Assembly: GCA_938011325.1 (NCBI GenBank)
Contig: CALLUD010000028.1
Coordinates: 1-63,969, forward strand
DNA from: an uncultured Spartobacteria bacterium
GTDB taxonomy: Bacteria; Verrucomicrobiota; Verrucomicrobiia; Chthoniobacterales; JAATET01
DNA length: 63,969 nucleotides
Direction of reading: 5' to 3'
The translations under genes and the position numbers were made by a program. Below are positions 15,225-24,637 of the stretch, piece by piece. Numbering within the stretch: position 1 is the stretch's first letter; every line of letters starts with the position of its first letter. The notes beneath the pieces were generated by a model that saw only the letters and a list, made by a program, of their open reading frames with translations, ran no database searches and was not told the DNA's origin.

Positions 15225-16979
15225 ATGAACAGCATTCCATTCATTCCCGAAACCGCGCCATTTACGCCCAGCCAGCGCGCATGGCTGAACGGATTTCTTG
15301 CCGGCATGTTCTCCGGCACCCCCGCCGCTCCAACCACGGGACCGGCAAGGAAGACCGTGAATGTCTACTTCGGATCCGAAAGCGGAAATTCCGAAGCCCT
15401 ATCCAAACAGATCGCGAAAGCGGCGGCAAAGCGCGGCTTCGTTTCGAAAGCCATCGGTCTCGACAGGATTACGCTCGCCGACCTCGCGAAGGAGTCGGTC
15501 GCACTCATCGTCACCAGCACGTTTGGCGATGGAGAGCCGCCGGCGAACGCGGCTGCCTTTCACGAGGGACTGATCGCCGATAACGCGCCGCGCCTGGAAA
15601 ACCTCCAATACGCCGTCCTTGCCCTCGGAGACCGCAATTACGAGCACTTCTGCAAATTCGGCGCGGATGTGGATGCCCGTCTCGAAGCGCTTGGCGCGAA
15701 ACGTCTGTATGCCCGCGTTGATTGTGACGTCGATTACGAAGCAGCCGCCACGAGCTGGCGGGAGGGCGTGTTCAGCGTTCTGGAGACGATCGAAAACACG
15801 GTGTCCATCCCGGTTTCGACGAGCCCCGTCCGGTCAGAGCCGACGCCCGCAGAAACATCCGACTACGGCCGGCACAACCCCTTCCCGGCTCCCTTGCTCA
15901 CCAACCGCCTCCTCACCGCCGAGGGATCCGGCAAGGAAACGCGGCATTTCGAATTCTCACTGGCCGGTTCCGGCATGACCTACGAAGTCGGCGATGCACT
16001 CGGCGTCGTCCCGGCAAATTGCCCGAAGCTCGTGGACGAAATCCTGCGTGCACTGAATCGTGATGGTGAGGAGGCGGTGCCCGTCCCGGACGGTGGTGAA
16101 ACATCGCTGAGGACCGCCCTTCTCCGCCACTACGAGATCACGAAGATTCCCGCGCCACTGCTCAAGGAGATCGCCATACGCAGTGCCGACAAGACCCTCG
16201 AAAGCCTGCTCGCGCCGGAAGCGAAGGATGCGCTCAACAATTACCTCTGGGGTCGCGAGATCATCGATCTGCTCATCGAGTTTCCGAGTGCACCCTTCCA
16301 TCCTGTCGATTTCGTCTCTCATCTCAGGAAACTGCAGCCCCGACTCTATTCGATTTCGTCGAGCCTCAAGGCGTTCCCCGATCAAGTGCATCTCACGGTC
16401 GCCGCAGTTCGCTTCGAGAGCTTTGGTCGCAAGCGCAAGGGCGTCTGCTCGACCTTTCTCGCCGACCGCGCAAACGGGAACGTGCCCGTCTTCACGCAGG
16501 TCTCGAAGGGATTCCGTCTGCCCGCTTCCGGAGACACGTCCATCATCATGGTCGGGCCCGGCACTGGAATCGCACCATTCCGCGCGTTTCTCCACGATCG
16601 CCGGGCTTCGGGCGCAAAAGGCCGCAACTGGCTGTTCTTCGGTGACCGCAAGGCATCGACCGACTTCCTCTACCACGACGAACTCGAGGCGATGCTCGCC
16701 GATGGCCATCTCACGACGTTGAGCACCGCATTCTCGCGGGATCAGGCTGAAAAGATCTACGTGCAGCATCGCATGCTCGAAAACGCACGGGAGCTTTATG
16801 CATGGCTCGAAGACGGTGCTCACTTCTACGTCTGCGGCGATGCATCGCGCATGGCGAAGGATGTCGATGCGGCACTTCACAGGGTCATTGAAATCGCCGG
16901 CGGCAAATCGCACGGGGACGCGACGGAATACGTCAGGAGCCTCAAGTCGTCGAAGCGCTATCAGCGTGATGTCTATTGA
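15225..16979 (+). CDS. NADPH diflavin reductase (CysJ-like), likely donor to NirA
   Basis: The 584-residue protein has an N-terminal flavodoxin domain (about 45-190, FMN loop FGSESGNSEA), a linker, and an FAD/NADPH half (RLYS at 373-376, GVCSTFLAD, GPGTGIAPF from 444, and a C-terminal RDVY). It carries electrons from NADPH through FAD and FMN, as CysJ does for the sulfite reductase hemoprotein. Here it is in a nitrate operon directly after nirA, so it probably feeds the nitrite reductase. The N-terminal 30 residues before the flavodoxin contain PFTPSQRAWLNGFLA, which parallels NirA. It overlaps the next gene by 11 bases. Confidence 0.88.
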   Translation: MNSIPFIPETAPFTPSQRAWLNGFLAGMFSGTPAAPTTGPARKTVNVYFGSESGNSEALSKQIAKAAAKRGFVSKAIGLDRITLADLAKESVALIVTSTFGDGEPPANAAAFHEGLIADNAPRLENLQYAVLALGDRNYEHFCKFGADVDARLEALGAKRLYARVDCDVDYEAAATSWREGVFSVLETIENTVSIPVSTSPVRSEPTPAETSDYGRHNPFPAPLLTNRLLTAEGSGKETRHFEFSLAGSGMTYEVGDALGVVPANCPKLVDEILRALNRDGEEAVPVPDGGETSLRTALLRHYEITKIPAPLLKEIAIRSADKTLESLLAPEAKDALNNYLWGREIIDLLIEFPSAPFHPVDFVSHLRKLQPRLYSISSSLKAFPDQVHLTVAAVRFESFGRKRKGVCSTFLADRANGNVPVFTQVSKGFRLPASGDTSIIMVGPGTGIAPFRAFLHDRRASGAKGRNWLFFGDRKASTDFLYHDELEAMLADGHLTTLSTAFSRDQAEKIYVQHRMLENARELYAWLEDGAHFYVCGDASRMAKDVDAALHRVIEIAGGKSHGDATEYVRSLKSSKRYQRDVY

Positions 16980-18525
16980 CGCTCTCGATGCCCCGGCAAC
17001 GGGCGAGATGACACTCATTGATCGGCTGCTTGCCGAGCAGCGCGAACTTACCGCCGTCGAGCGATTCTCACAGCGGCATGATCGGAACGCCCTCCCGCTT
17101 CAGGCTCAGTATTACCAGGACCTCATCCCGCTCACAAAACCGCGACCGGGCGAACAATACGCCTTCGAGGTCGACATGGACAAATGCACCGGCTGCAAGG
17201 CGTGCGTGAGCGCGTGCCACAGCTTGAACGGACTCGAGGAGCACGAGACATGGCGCGACATCGGGAAAATCGTCGGCGGTTTCGATGACACTCCCTACCA
17301 GCAAACGGTGACAACCGCCTGCCATCATTGCGTCGACCCCGCGTGCGCGAATGGATGCCCGGTCCTCGCCTACGAAAAGGACACGGAGACCGGCATCGTG
17401 CGGCATTTGGATGATCAATGCATCGGCTGTCAGTATTGCTCGCTCAAGTGCCCCTACGACGTCCCGAAGTATTCGAAATCGAAGGGCATCGTCCGCAAGT
17501 GCGACATGTGTTCCTCGCGACTCGCCGCCGGAGAGGCGCCGGCATGCGTGCAGGCGTGCCCTACATCCGCGATTCGCATCGTCACGGTGCGCACCGACCA
17601 GGTGATCGCCCGCTCGACAAGGGACACCCGACTCGTTCCCGGCGCTTACCGCTCGGATTACACGAAACCGACGACACGCTTCGTGACGAAGCGGCGCATC
17701 CCCGCCGACGCGCGGCCGGCCAACTCATTGCGCCCGCACCCCGAGCACAGCCACCTTCCACTCGTGAACATGCTGACGCTCACACAAATCGCGGTCGGCC
17801 TGTTGCTGGCCCAGGCACTCGTGCCACGCTTCTCCGGCACGCTGCCGCTCCCTTTTCTCGTGGCGCACGTCTCGCCGGTAAACGTCGCCGGGCTCATCGC
17901 ATTGCACCTCGGGCTTGCTGCCAGCGTGCTCCACCTGGGCCAGCCATTGAAAGCGTGGCGCGTGTTTCTCGGGCTCCGCAAAAGCTGGCTTAGTCGCGAG
18001 GTTGCCGCGTTCGGCCTGCTTCCTCCTCTTGCAATTGGAGCGGTCTTCCTTCCCGCATCGCTCGCCCTTCCGGCTGCAATACTGGGCCTGTTCTGCGTTT
18101 TCACATCCATAATGGTCTACGCGGATACCCACCGGGAGTTTTGGAGCTTCCCGCGCACCACCGCGAGGTTTTACGGCACCGTCGCCATTTTCGCCACTGC
18201 CGGCGTTGCATTCCTGACGGGCACTTTTGCCGCCGCGTTCGCGGCTGCGATACTGGTCACCGTCAAGCTGGGCAGCGAAATTTGGTTTCTGCGCAACGCG
18301 CAACGCGCCGATGGCTCCGCCGACTCGCTCTCCGCACAGCTCATTCTCGGAAAGCCCCTTGTTCTTCTCGCGCGTGTCCTTCTCGCCGGAACTTCCTCCC
18401 TCCTTTTGATCACCGTTCGTCCCGAGTCCATCGCCATTGCCTGTCTTTGCCTCGCCGTGAGCGAGTGGATCGAGCGTTACCAGTTTTTCACCTGCGTCGT
18501 CGCTCACCGCATGCCCGGAAAATGA
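16969..18525 (+). CDS. Fused DmsB-like Fe-S subunit and DmsC-like membrane anchor
   Basis: The 518-residue chain joins two subunits that are usually separate. Residues about 65-210 are a DmsB/NarH-type ferredoxin with sixteen Cys in four sets (73, 76, 79, 83; 118, 121, 126, 130; 151, 154, 157, 161; 178, 181, 193, 197), enough for four [4Fe-4S] clusters. From about 268 to the end there are about eight hydrophobic helices of a DmsC-type anchor that should take electrons from quinol. It has no Tat signal. With the NasA-like subunit, whose gene overlaps it by four bases, it would form a quinol-linked nitrate reductase facing the cytoplasm. Known DMSO reductase homologues support the fold; the nitrate role comes from context. 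Confidence 0.88.
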   Translation: MSIDALDAPATGEMTLIDRLLAEQRELTAVERFSQRHDRNALPLQAQYYQDLIPLTKPRPGEQYAFEVDMDKCTGCKACVSACHSLNGLEEHETWRDIGKIVGGFDDTPYQQTVTTACHHCVDPACANGCPVLAYEKDTETGIVRHLDDQCIGCQYCSLKCPYDVPKYSKSKGIVRKCDMCSSRLAAGEAPACVQACPTSAIRIVTVRTDQVIARSTRDTRLVPGAYRSDYTKPTTRFVTKRRIPADARPANSLRPHPEHSHLPLVNMLTLTQIAVGLLLAQALVPRFSGTLPLPFLVAHVSPVNVAGLIALHLGLAASVLHLGQPLKAWRVFLGLRKSWLSREVAAFGLLPPLAIGAVFLPASLALPAAILGLFCVFTSIMVYADTHREFWSFPRTTARFYGTVAIFATAGVAFLTGTFAAAFAAAILVTVKLGSEIWFLRNAQRADGSADSLSAQLILGKPLVLLARVLLAGTSSLLLITVRPESIAIACLCLAVSEWIERYQFFTCVVAHRMPGK

Positions 18526-20717
18526 CGCCTCTCGCCGACCGCTTTCTCCGCCCCCGCACCGGGCCGCTCACTGCGGATCTCGTGCAAACACCGGGCGAAT
18601 TCGGCCTTGGCAGGGTGCCTCAACGGTTGAAGCCAAATGCCATCACCACCGCAGTCTGTGGATTTTGTGCAACAGGTTGCGGACTGAATCTTCACCTTCG
18701 AAACGGCGAAGCCATCAACATCAGCGCAGCGACCCAGTATCCAGTGAACCTCGGCATGGCCTGTCCCAAAGGTTGGGAAGCCCTTACTCCGCTCGATGCG
18801 CCGGATCGCGCAACAACACCCCTTCTTCGGAACCGTCACGGGGCGCTGCAGCCGATCGACTGGAAACGCGCTGCCCGCGCATTTTGCGAAAACTTTCAGC
18901 GCATCCAGCGCGAGCACGGACCCGACAGTCTGGCTTTTCTGAGCACCGGGCAGATCGTCTCGGAGGAAATGGCGCTGCTCGGTGCCGTCGCGAAATTCGG
19001 CATGGGCATCCTCCACGGCGATGGCAACACCCGCCAGTGCATGGCCACGGCGGTTACGGCTTACAAGGAATCCTTCGGCTTCGATGCGCCCCCCTACACC
19101 TACGCGGACTTCGAGCAGTCGGACGTCGTCGTGCTTATCGGCTCGAACCTTTGCATCGCGCACCCGATCATGTGGCAGCGCGTCGTGCGCAATCGGAATC
19201 ATCCGGCAATCATCGTGATTGATCCGCGCCGCACCGAGACCGCCATGGCGGCAACACAACACGTCGCTCTGCGGCCAAAATCCGATCCTTCGCTCTTCTA
19301 CGGCCTCGCGAACATTCTTATCGCCAGCGGCTGGATCGATCGCGACTACATCGATGCACACACCAGCGGCTTTGCGGAGTTCTCCGAGTTTGTGACGCAT
19401 TTCACGACGGATCGCGTGAGCGCTGAAACAGGAGTGCCCGCCGAGGAGATCTGGGAACTCGCAAGGACGATTGGCCAGGGAAAACGCGTCTCGTTCTGGT
19501 GGACGATGGGTGTGAATCAAAGTCACCAGGCGACCCGCACCGCGCAGGCCATCATCAATCTCGCTCTCATCACCGGCAACATTGGTCGCCCTGGAACGGG
19601 AGCAAATTCGATCACCGGGCAATGCAACGCGATGGGCTCACGCCTTTTCAGCAACACCACGAATCTTCTCGGGGGTCATCAGTTCGAGAATCCCGCGCAT
19701 CGGGAAAAGGTCGCCGCCGCATTGGGCATCCCCGTCGAGCGCATCCCGGATCGCGGCAGTCTCGCCTATGATCAGATCATCGACGGCATCGAGAGTGGAC
19801 GAATTCGCGGACTCTGGATCATCGCCACGAACACCGCCCATTCCTGGATTCAATCGGGCCGTGCGCAGGAGTTGCTTCGCAAGCTCGATTTCCTCGTCGT
19901 TCAGGACATGTATCACACCACGGAGACCGCTCAGCTCGCGGATCTCGTGCTGCCCGCCGCCGGCTGGGGAGAAAAGGAAGGCACCTTCATCAACTCGGAG
20001 CGTCGTATCGGCGTGGTGAAAAAAGTGCGTCGCGCTCCGGGCCACGCGCTCGCGGACTTTCACATCTTTCGACTGCTCGCCGAGGCATGGGGCTGCGGCC
20101 ATCTGTTTCGTGAATGGACCTCCCCTGAAGCCGTTTTTCAGATTCTCAAACGCGTCGTGCGCGGGCAACCCTGCGACATTTCGGGAATCGAGGACTATCG
20201 GGAGATCGACGCGGCGGGCGGCATTCAATGGCCCGCCACCAGGCCGGTCGAAGTCCCCGAGCGTCGGCTTTTCGAGGACGGAAAATTTTACACCGCGGAC
20301 GGAAGGGCACGGATCGTCTTTGAGGAGCCACGGCCGGTTCCGGAGCCCGTCGACGATGAATTCCCCCTGTTCCTCCTCACAGGTCGTGGCACGTCGTCGC
20401 AATGGCACACGCAAACCCGCACTGGAAAATCAGACGTTTTGCGAAAGCTCTATCCCGCCGATGTCCATCTGGAAATTCACCCGAAGGATGCTTCGCGGCT
20501 CGGAATCACGCCGGAATCGAAAGTGACCATCTCTTCGCGCCGCGGCACCGTAACCGCCCGCGCGTTTGTCACTCCCACGGTGCAAGAGGGGCACGTCTTC
20601 CTGCCCATGCACTTCCCCGTCACGAACCTGCTCACCCACAATGAAGTCGACCCCTACTCGCGACAACCGGCCTATAAAGCCTGCGCCGTCCGGGTCACGC
20701 CTGCTCGACCTTCGTGA
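18522..20717 (+). CDS. nasA: Molybdopterin assimilatory nitrate reductase catalytic subunit
   Basis: This 731-residue enzyme reduces nitrate to nitrite at a Mo-bis-MGD centre. The N-terminal [4Fe-4S] ligands are Cys46, Cys49, Cys53 and Cys81 (CGFCATGCG then ACPKG). Later segments (GDGNTRQCMATAVTAYKESF, GVNQSHQATRTAQAIINLA, PVTNLLTHNEVDPYSRQPAY) fit the NasA/NarB group, and the Cys in RQCM is the probable Mo ligand. It has no Tat signal and no C-terminal Fe-S or flavin module, so it is cytoplasmic and depends on a partner. The partner is probably the fused DmsBC-like protein just upstream. Confidence 0.92.
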   Translation: MTPLADRFLRPRTGPLTADLVQTPGEFGLGRVPQRLKPNAITTAVCGFCATGCGLNLHLRNGEAINISAATQYPVNLGMACPKGWEALTPLDAPDRATTPLLRNRHGALQPIDWKRAARAFCENFQRIQREHGPDSLAFLSTGQIVSEEMALLGAVAKFGMGILHGDGNTRQCMATAVTAYKESFGFDAPPYTYADFEQSDVVVLIGSNLCIAHPIMWQRVVRNRNHPAIIVIDPRRTETAMAATQHVALRPKSDPSLFYGLANILIASGWIDRDYIDAHTSGFAEFSEFVTHFTTDRVSAETGVPAEEIWELARTIGQGKRVSFWWTMGVNQSHQATRTAQAIINLALITGNIGRPGTGANSITGQCNAMGSRLFSNTTNLLGGHQFENPAHREKVAAALGIPVERIPDRGSLAYDQIIDGIESGRIRGLWIIATNTAHSWIQSGRAQELLRKLDFLVVQDMYHTTETAQLADLVLPAAGWGEKEGTFINSERRIGVVKKVRRAPGHALADFHIFRLLAEAWGCGHLFREWTSPEAVFQILKRVVRGQPCDISGIEDYREIDAAGGIQWPATRPVEVPERRLFEDGKFYTADGRARIVFEEPRPVPEPVDDEFPLFLLTGRGTSSQWHTQTRTGKSDVLRKLYPADVHLEIHPKDASRLGITPESKVTISSRRGTVTARAFVTPTVQEGHVFLPMHFPVTNLLTHNEVDPYSRQPAYKACAVRVTPARPS

Positions 20718-20806
20718 CGCATCAGTGCGGATGATTTCGTAAACGCCGCTCAACACCGCGAGTGCGGGCTTCCTCTACGGAGCATTTCTGCGCACACTCC
20801 GCGCAG

Positions 20807-22234
20807 ATGTGGTTCGACCTGCTCGTCACTGGAGTCATCTTTCTCTTCCACACCGCCGGCCTGTTCTGCGCGTTCCGGGCGATCCTGATTTCCCGCTCGT
20901 CGCCTGCCGCGATTGGCTGGGTCATCACGCTGGTTCTCTTCCCCTACGTCACCATCCCGCTGTTCGCGATTTTCGGCGGGTCGCAGTTCAAAGGCTACAA
21001 GCTCGCGAGTCATCCCGATTCCAGCGACTTGAAACCGGTGCTGGAAAAAGCCCGCGCCGCTCTCGAGCCGTATGGCTCTGACCTGACGGAAAAATACCGC
21101 GACTCGGCCCGCCTGTCGGAGAAGCTCAACCAGCTTCCCGTCACCGCCGGCAACGACGTGCAGCTGCTCATCGATGGCGAGGAGACCTTCGACGCCATCG
21201 GCCGTGCGATCGATGCCGCAAAGGAATATCTCATCGTGCAGTTTTTCATCGTCCGCGACGACGAGCTCGGTCGGGACATCAAGGCGCGGCTCCTCGCGGC
21301 GGCAAAGCGCGGCGTGAAGATCTACATGCTCATCGACCAGGTCGGATCCCACCGCCTGCCGAAGAGCTATCGCCGCGAATTGATGGATGCGGGCGTGGAG
21401 TTCGATGTCTTCGTGACGAATCGTGAGCGCGGCCGCCGGTTTCGCATCAACTTCCGCAACCACCGGAAGCTCGTCATCGCCGACGGCCGCATTGGCTTCG
21501 TCGGCGGCCTGAACATCGGCGACGAATACATGGGGCGCGATCCCCATTTCGGGCCATGGCGCGACACCTTCATCCAGCTCGAAGGGCCGATCGTCATCGC
21601 GCTCCAGATTCCCTTCGTCGAAGACTGGTATTTCATCCGCAAGAAGGTTCTCGATCTGCCGTGGGTCGTGCACCCGGTGGATGGAAAAATGGCCGCTTCC
21701 GTCGTGCCCGGTGCGCCTGCTTCGGTCTGGAACACATGCCCTGCCGCGTATTTCGAGGTCATTCGCTCGGCACGGAAACGGCTCTGGCTGGCGAGTCCGT
21801 ATTTCGTGCCAGACTCCGCGCTGCGTGCCGCAATCGCGCACGCCGCCCTTCGCGGCGTGGACGTGCGCCTCATGCTCCCGCAAAACCCGGACCACATCCT
21901 GCCGTGGCTCTCGTCGTTCACGTTCTATCCCGCAATGCGCGAAGCAGGCGTGAAGATCTACCGCTATCAGCCGGGATTCATGCACCAGAAGGTGCTGCTC
22001 GCCGACGATGACCTTTCCATCGTGGGCTCGATCAATCTCGACTACCGCTCGTTCGTCCTGAACTTCGAACTCTCCGTAATGGTGGCAAGCCGCGCGTTCG
22101 CCAATCGTGTGGAGAAGATGCTCGAAGACGACTTTGCACGGTGCAAGGAGGACGACCTTTACGCGCTCGAGAACCGCGGCCTGCTCTTCCACCTCAAATG
22201 CCGCTCCGCCGCCCTGCTTAGTCCGACGCAATAG
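20807..22234 (+). CDS. cls: Cardiolipin synthase, phospholipase D superfamily
   Basis: The 475-residue membrane enzyme joins two phosphatidylglycerol molecules into cardiolipin. It has two N-terminal membrane helices (MWFDLLVTGVIFLF, then GWVITLVLFPYVTIPLFAIF) and two HKD motifs: HRKLVIADG in the first half, and HQKVLLADD with GSINLDYRS in the second. Both catalytic His/Lys pairs are present. ATG at 20807 is chosen because the hydrophobic start follows directly; the in-frame ATG at 20762 adds a polar 15-residue leader. The neighbours are not related in function. Confidence 0.92.
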   Translation: MWFDLLVTGVIFLFHTAGLFCAFRAILISRSSPAAIGWVITLVLFPYVTIPLFAIFGGSQFKGYKLASHPDSSDLKPVLEKARAALEPYGSDLTEKYRDSARLSEKLNQLPVTAGNDVQLLIDGEETFDAIGRAIDAAKEYLIVQFFIVRDDELGRDIKARLLAAAKRGVKIYMLIDQVGSHRLPKSYRRELMDAGVEFDVFVTNRERGRRFRINFRNHRKLVIADGRIGFVGGLNIGDEYMGRDPHFGPWRDTFIQLEGPIVIALQIPFVEDWYFIRKKVLDLPWVVHPVDGKMAASVVPGAPASVWNTCPAAYFEVIRSARKRLWLASPYFVPDSALRAAIAHAALRGVDVRLMLPQNPDHILPWLSSFTFYPAMREAGVKIYRYQPGFMHQKVLLADDDLSIVGSINLDYRSFVLNFELSVMVASRAFANRVEKMLEDDFARCKEDDLYALENRGLLFHLKCRSAALLSPTQ

Positions 22235-22328
22235 CGGCCATCCCATCCTTCCCGCACTAGCCAGAGACGCATTGAACCATCGACTTGCGGGACTTGCCGC
22301 CCCCGCGCGGCGGACATAGTGCTTAGGG

Positions 22329-22940
22329 ATGCACGTCGCGATACTCGTGTTCCCCGGTGTCGAGGAAATGGACTTCATCGCACCATACGAGGTCTTCTCA
22401 GCCGCGGCGAAACTCGGCGGAGAACTCACGATCACGCTGGTGTCGTCCGACCACGCTCAAGACGTGACTGCCACACACGGCCTGAAGTTTTCGGCCACGC
22501 AATCCATCACGCAGCCTGACCATTTCGACCTCGTCATCGTCCCGGGCGGCGCGTGGCTATCCGGAGAGAACACCGGCGTCCGGCTGGCGGTGCAGCATGA
22601 GCGCCTCATCGCGTGGCTTGTAGGCCAATCAGAACGTGGCTCAACGCTGGCCAGCGTCTGCACGGGCTCCATCCTGCTGGCCGCTGCGGGTCTGCTCGCT
22701 GGCAGACCGGCAACGACCCATCACTCCGCGAAAGCCGACCTCGCGGGCTTTGGAGCGTCGGTTGTGGATGCCCGGGTGGTTGATGACGTAAACTTCGTCA
22801 CGGCCGGCGGCGTCACCTCCGGCCTCGATCTCTCGCTATGGCTCGTAGAGCGTTTTCTCGGCGCGGAGATCGCACGACGTGTCGAGGATTACCTGGAGTA
22901 TCGCCGTCAGGGGGAAGTCTTTCTCGCGGATCGACCGTGA
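22329..22940 (+). CDS. DJ-1/PfpI family protein
   Basis: The 203-residue protein has the class I glutamine amidotransferase-like fold of the DJ-1/PfpI family. It starts MHVAILVFPGVEEMDFIAPY (with the Glu after FPG), has the nucleophile elbow SVCTGS and a following His in ATTHHSAKADL. Members include isonitrile hydratases, chaperones, glyoxalases and amidases; the activity cannot be told from sequence. The isonitrile-hydratase/AraC-like subgroup is the closest by eye. It overlaps the next gene by four bases. Confidence 0.85.
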   Translation: MHVAILVFPGVEEMDFIAPYEVFSAAAKLGGELTITLVSSDHAQDVTATHGLKFSATQSITQPDHFDLVIVPGGAWLSGENTGVRLAVQHERLIAWLVGQSERGSTLASVCTGSILLAAAGLLAGRPATTHHSAKADLAGFGASVVDARVVDDVNFVTAGGVTSGLDLSLWLVERFLGAEIARRVEDYLEYRRQGEVFLADRP

Positions 22941-23443
22941 ATTTCACGTTGCGCGAAGCGACGCTCGACGACATTCGGGCAATTGCGCACGTCCACATCG
23001 AGGCGTGGCGCACCGCCTTTCGTCACCTCGTCCCGACGACCACTCTCGACAGCCTTTCCTGCGAGGCGCAGGTTCCCTTGTGGACGGATCTTCTTTCAAA
23101 CCCGCAGACCATCGCGCTGCTTGCGGAAGGTGACGGCGAGGTCGTCGGATTCTGCACCGGCCGCCCCAGCCCGGATGCCGACTGCGCCGGCATGGGCGAA
23201 ATCCACACCCTCTACGTGCTGCCGCGAGTGTGGCGTCACGGCATCGGCGGGAGCTTGATCGGAGCCGTGGAGGAACGCCTGCGCGCACGCGGATTCACAG
23301 CCCTCAGCCTCTGGGTGCTCGAGGACAACGCCATCGCGCGCGCGTTCTACGAGGCCCGGGGCTATCGTCCGGAGGGCGCTCGAAAAATCATCACCATCGG
23401 CGGCGAGGAATTGCTCCACTGCCGCTACGAACGCCGCATTTGA
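22937..23443 (+). CDS. GNAT family N-acetyltransferase
   Basis: The 168-residue acetyltransferase uses acetyl-CoA; its substrate is unknown. It shows the GNAT pattern: N-terminal LREATLDDIRAIAHVHIEAW, central IHTLYVLPRVWRHGIGGSLI with the acetyl-CoA loop, and C-terminal LWVLEDNAIARAFYEARGYR. A GTG start at 22937 overlaps the PfpI stop (GTGA), so the two are likely translated together. The longer frame from 22838 is arginine-rich and lies inside the PfpI gene, so it was rejected. Confidence 0.87.
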   Translation: MNFTLREATLDDIRAIAHVHIEAWRTAFRHLVPTTTLDSLSCEAQVPLWTDLLSNPQTIALLAEGDGEVVGFCTGRPSPDADCAGMGEIHTLYVLPRVWRHGIGGSLIGAVEERLRARGFTALSLWVLEDNAIARAFYEARGYRPEGARKIITIGGEELLHCRYERRI

Positions 23444-23452
23444 GGCACGTGA

Positions 23453-24587
23453 TTACTCCTCGTCTTCGTCCGAGGCGCCCTTCTTGTAGGTCAATCCGCG
23501 AAGCTTGCCTTCGATGAACGCGTCGATGTCTCCATCCATCACGCCTTGAATGTCGCTCGTTTGCACGCCGGTGCGGAGGTCCTTCACCATTTGATACGGC
23601 TGAAAGACGTAGGAACGAATCTGGTTTCCCCAGGCGATGTCGCCCTTTTCTCCGTATTGGCGCTCGACCTCGGCGCGCTTCTTGTCCGCCTCGATCTGGA
23701 ACAACTTCGCCTTGAGCATCTTCATCGCCAGCTCGCGGTTCCGGCCCTGACTCCGCTCGGCCTGGCACGCCACCACAATGCCCGTGGGAAGGTGGGTGAT
23801 GCGCACCGCGGTCTCGACCTTGTTGACGTTCTGCCCGCCCTTGCCGCCCGAACGGAATGTGTCGAGCTTGAGGTCGGCCTCATTCACTTCGACCGGCGCG
23901 TCCTCGATTTCCGGAACGACATCGACACTCGCAAACGACGTGTGCCGCCGCTTGTTCGCGTCAAACGGAGAAATGCGCACCAGCCGGTGCACGCCGCGCT
24001 CGCAATTGAGGTAACCGTAGGCGTTCTCGCCCGTGACACGCAGCGTCGCGCTCTTGATGCCCGCCTCGTCGCCGACCTGGATGTCCACGATTTCGAACTT
24101 GAACCCGCTCCGTTCCATCCAGCGCTGATACATCCGCAGCAACATGTCGGCCCAGTCGCACGACTCCGTGCCACCGGCCCCGGCGTGGATCGTGAGAAAT
24201 GCCGGGTTCGAGTCGAACTCGCCGCTGAGAAACTGCCGCAGTTCGAATTTGGAAAGATCGCTCGAAATCGCTGCGAATTCCTTCCGCACCTCCTCCTCCG
24301 CGGCGGCACGCGCCGCCGGATCGGTTTCCTCGGAAGCCAGCTCGTGCAGCACCACGAGATCCGCCGCGCGCGACTCGAGTTCCTTGAACGGACCGATCTT
24401 GGCGCGAAGCGCCGAGACCTGCTCCATGTCGGCCTGCGCAGCCTCCTTGTTGTTCCAGAAATTCGGATCTGTCATCCGCGCCTCGATTTCCTCGAGGCGG
24501 GCGGTCAATGCGGGGAGGTCAAAGAAACCTCCGCAACTCACCGATGCGATTGGTGAGTTCGGAGGGATCAAACGTCTGAGTGTCCAT
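23453..24587 (-). CDS. prfB: Peptide chain release factor 2, with programmed +1 frameshift
   Basis: RF2 ends translation at UGA and UAA. The first 22 codons run from ATG at 24587 (MDTQTFDPSELTNRIGELRR) to an in-frame TGA at 24519-24521. The slip site reads CTT TGA C and is preceded by CGGAGG, the internal Shine-Dalgarno-like stimulator, as in E. coli prfB. After a +1 shift, translation continues with DLPALTARLEEIE to 23453, giving about 377 residues. The body has the RF2 tripeptide region ISPFD and the catalytic GGQ in SGGKGGQNVNKVET. Low RF2 allows the shift, so the protein regulates its own synthesis. An annotation starting at 24571 would miss this. Confidence 0.95.
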
Positions 24588-24637
24588 GATCTTGAAATTG
24601 CTGAGGCTCGCGCAAAATCATCGCGCGCGAACCGACT

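Noticed and set aside
13887..16979. A 1030-residue plus-strand ORF
   Set aside because: Its first half is an arginine-rich shadow of nirA in another frame; only the part after 15225 is the real diflavin reductase.
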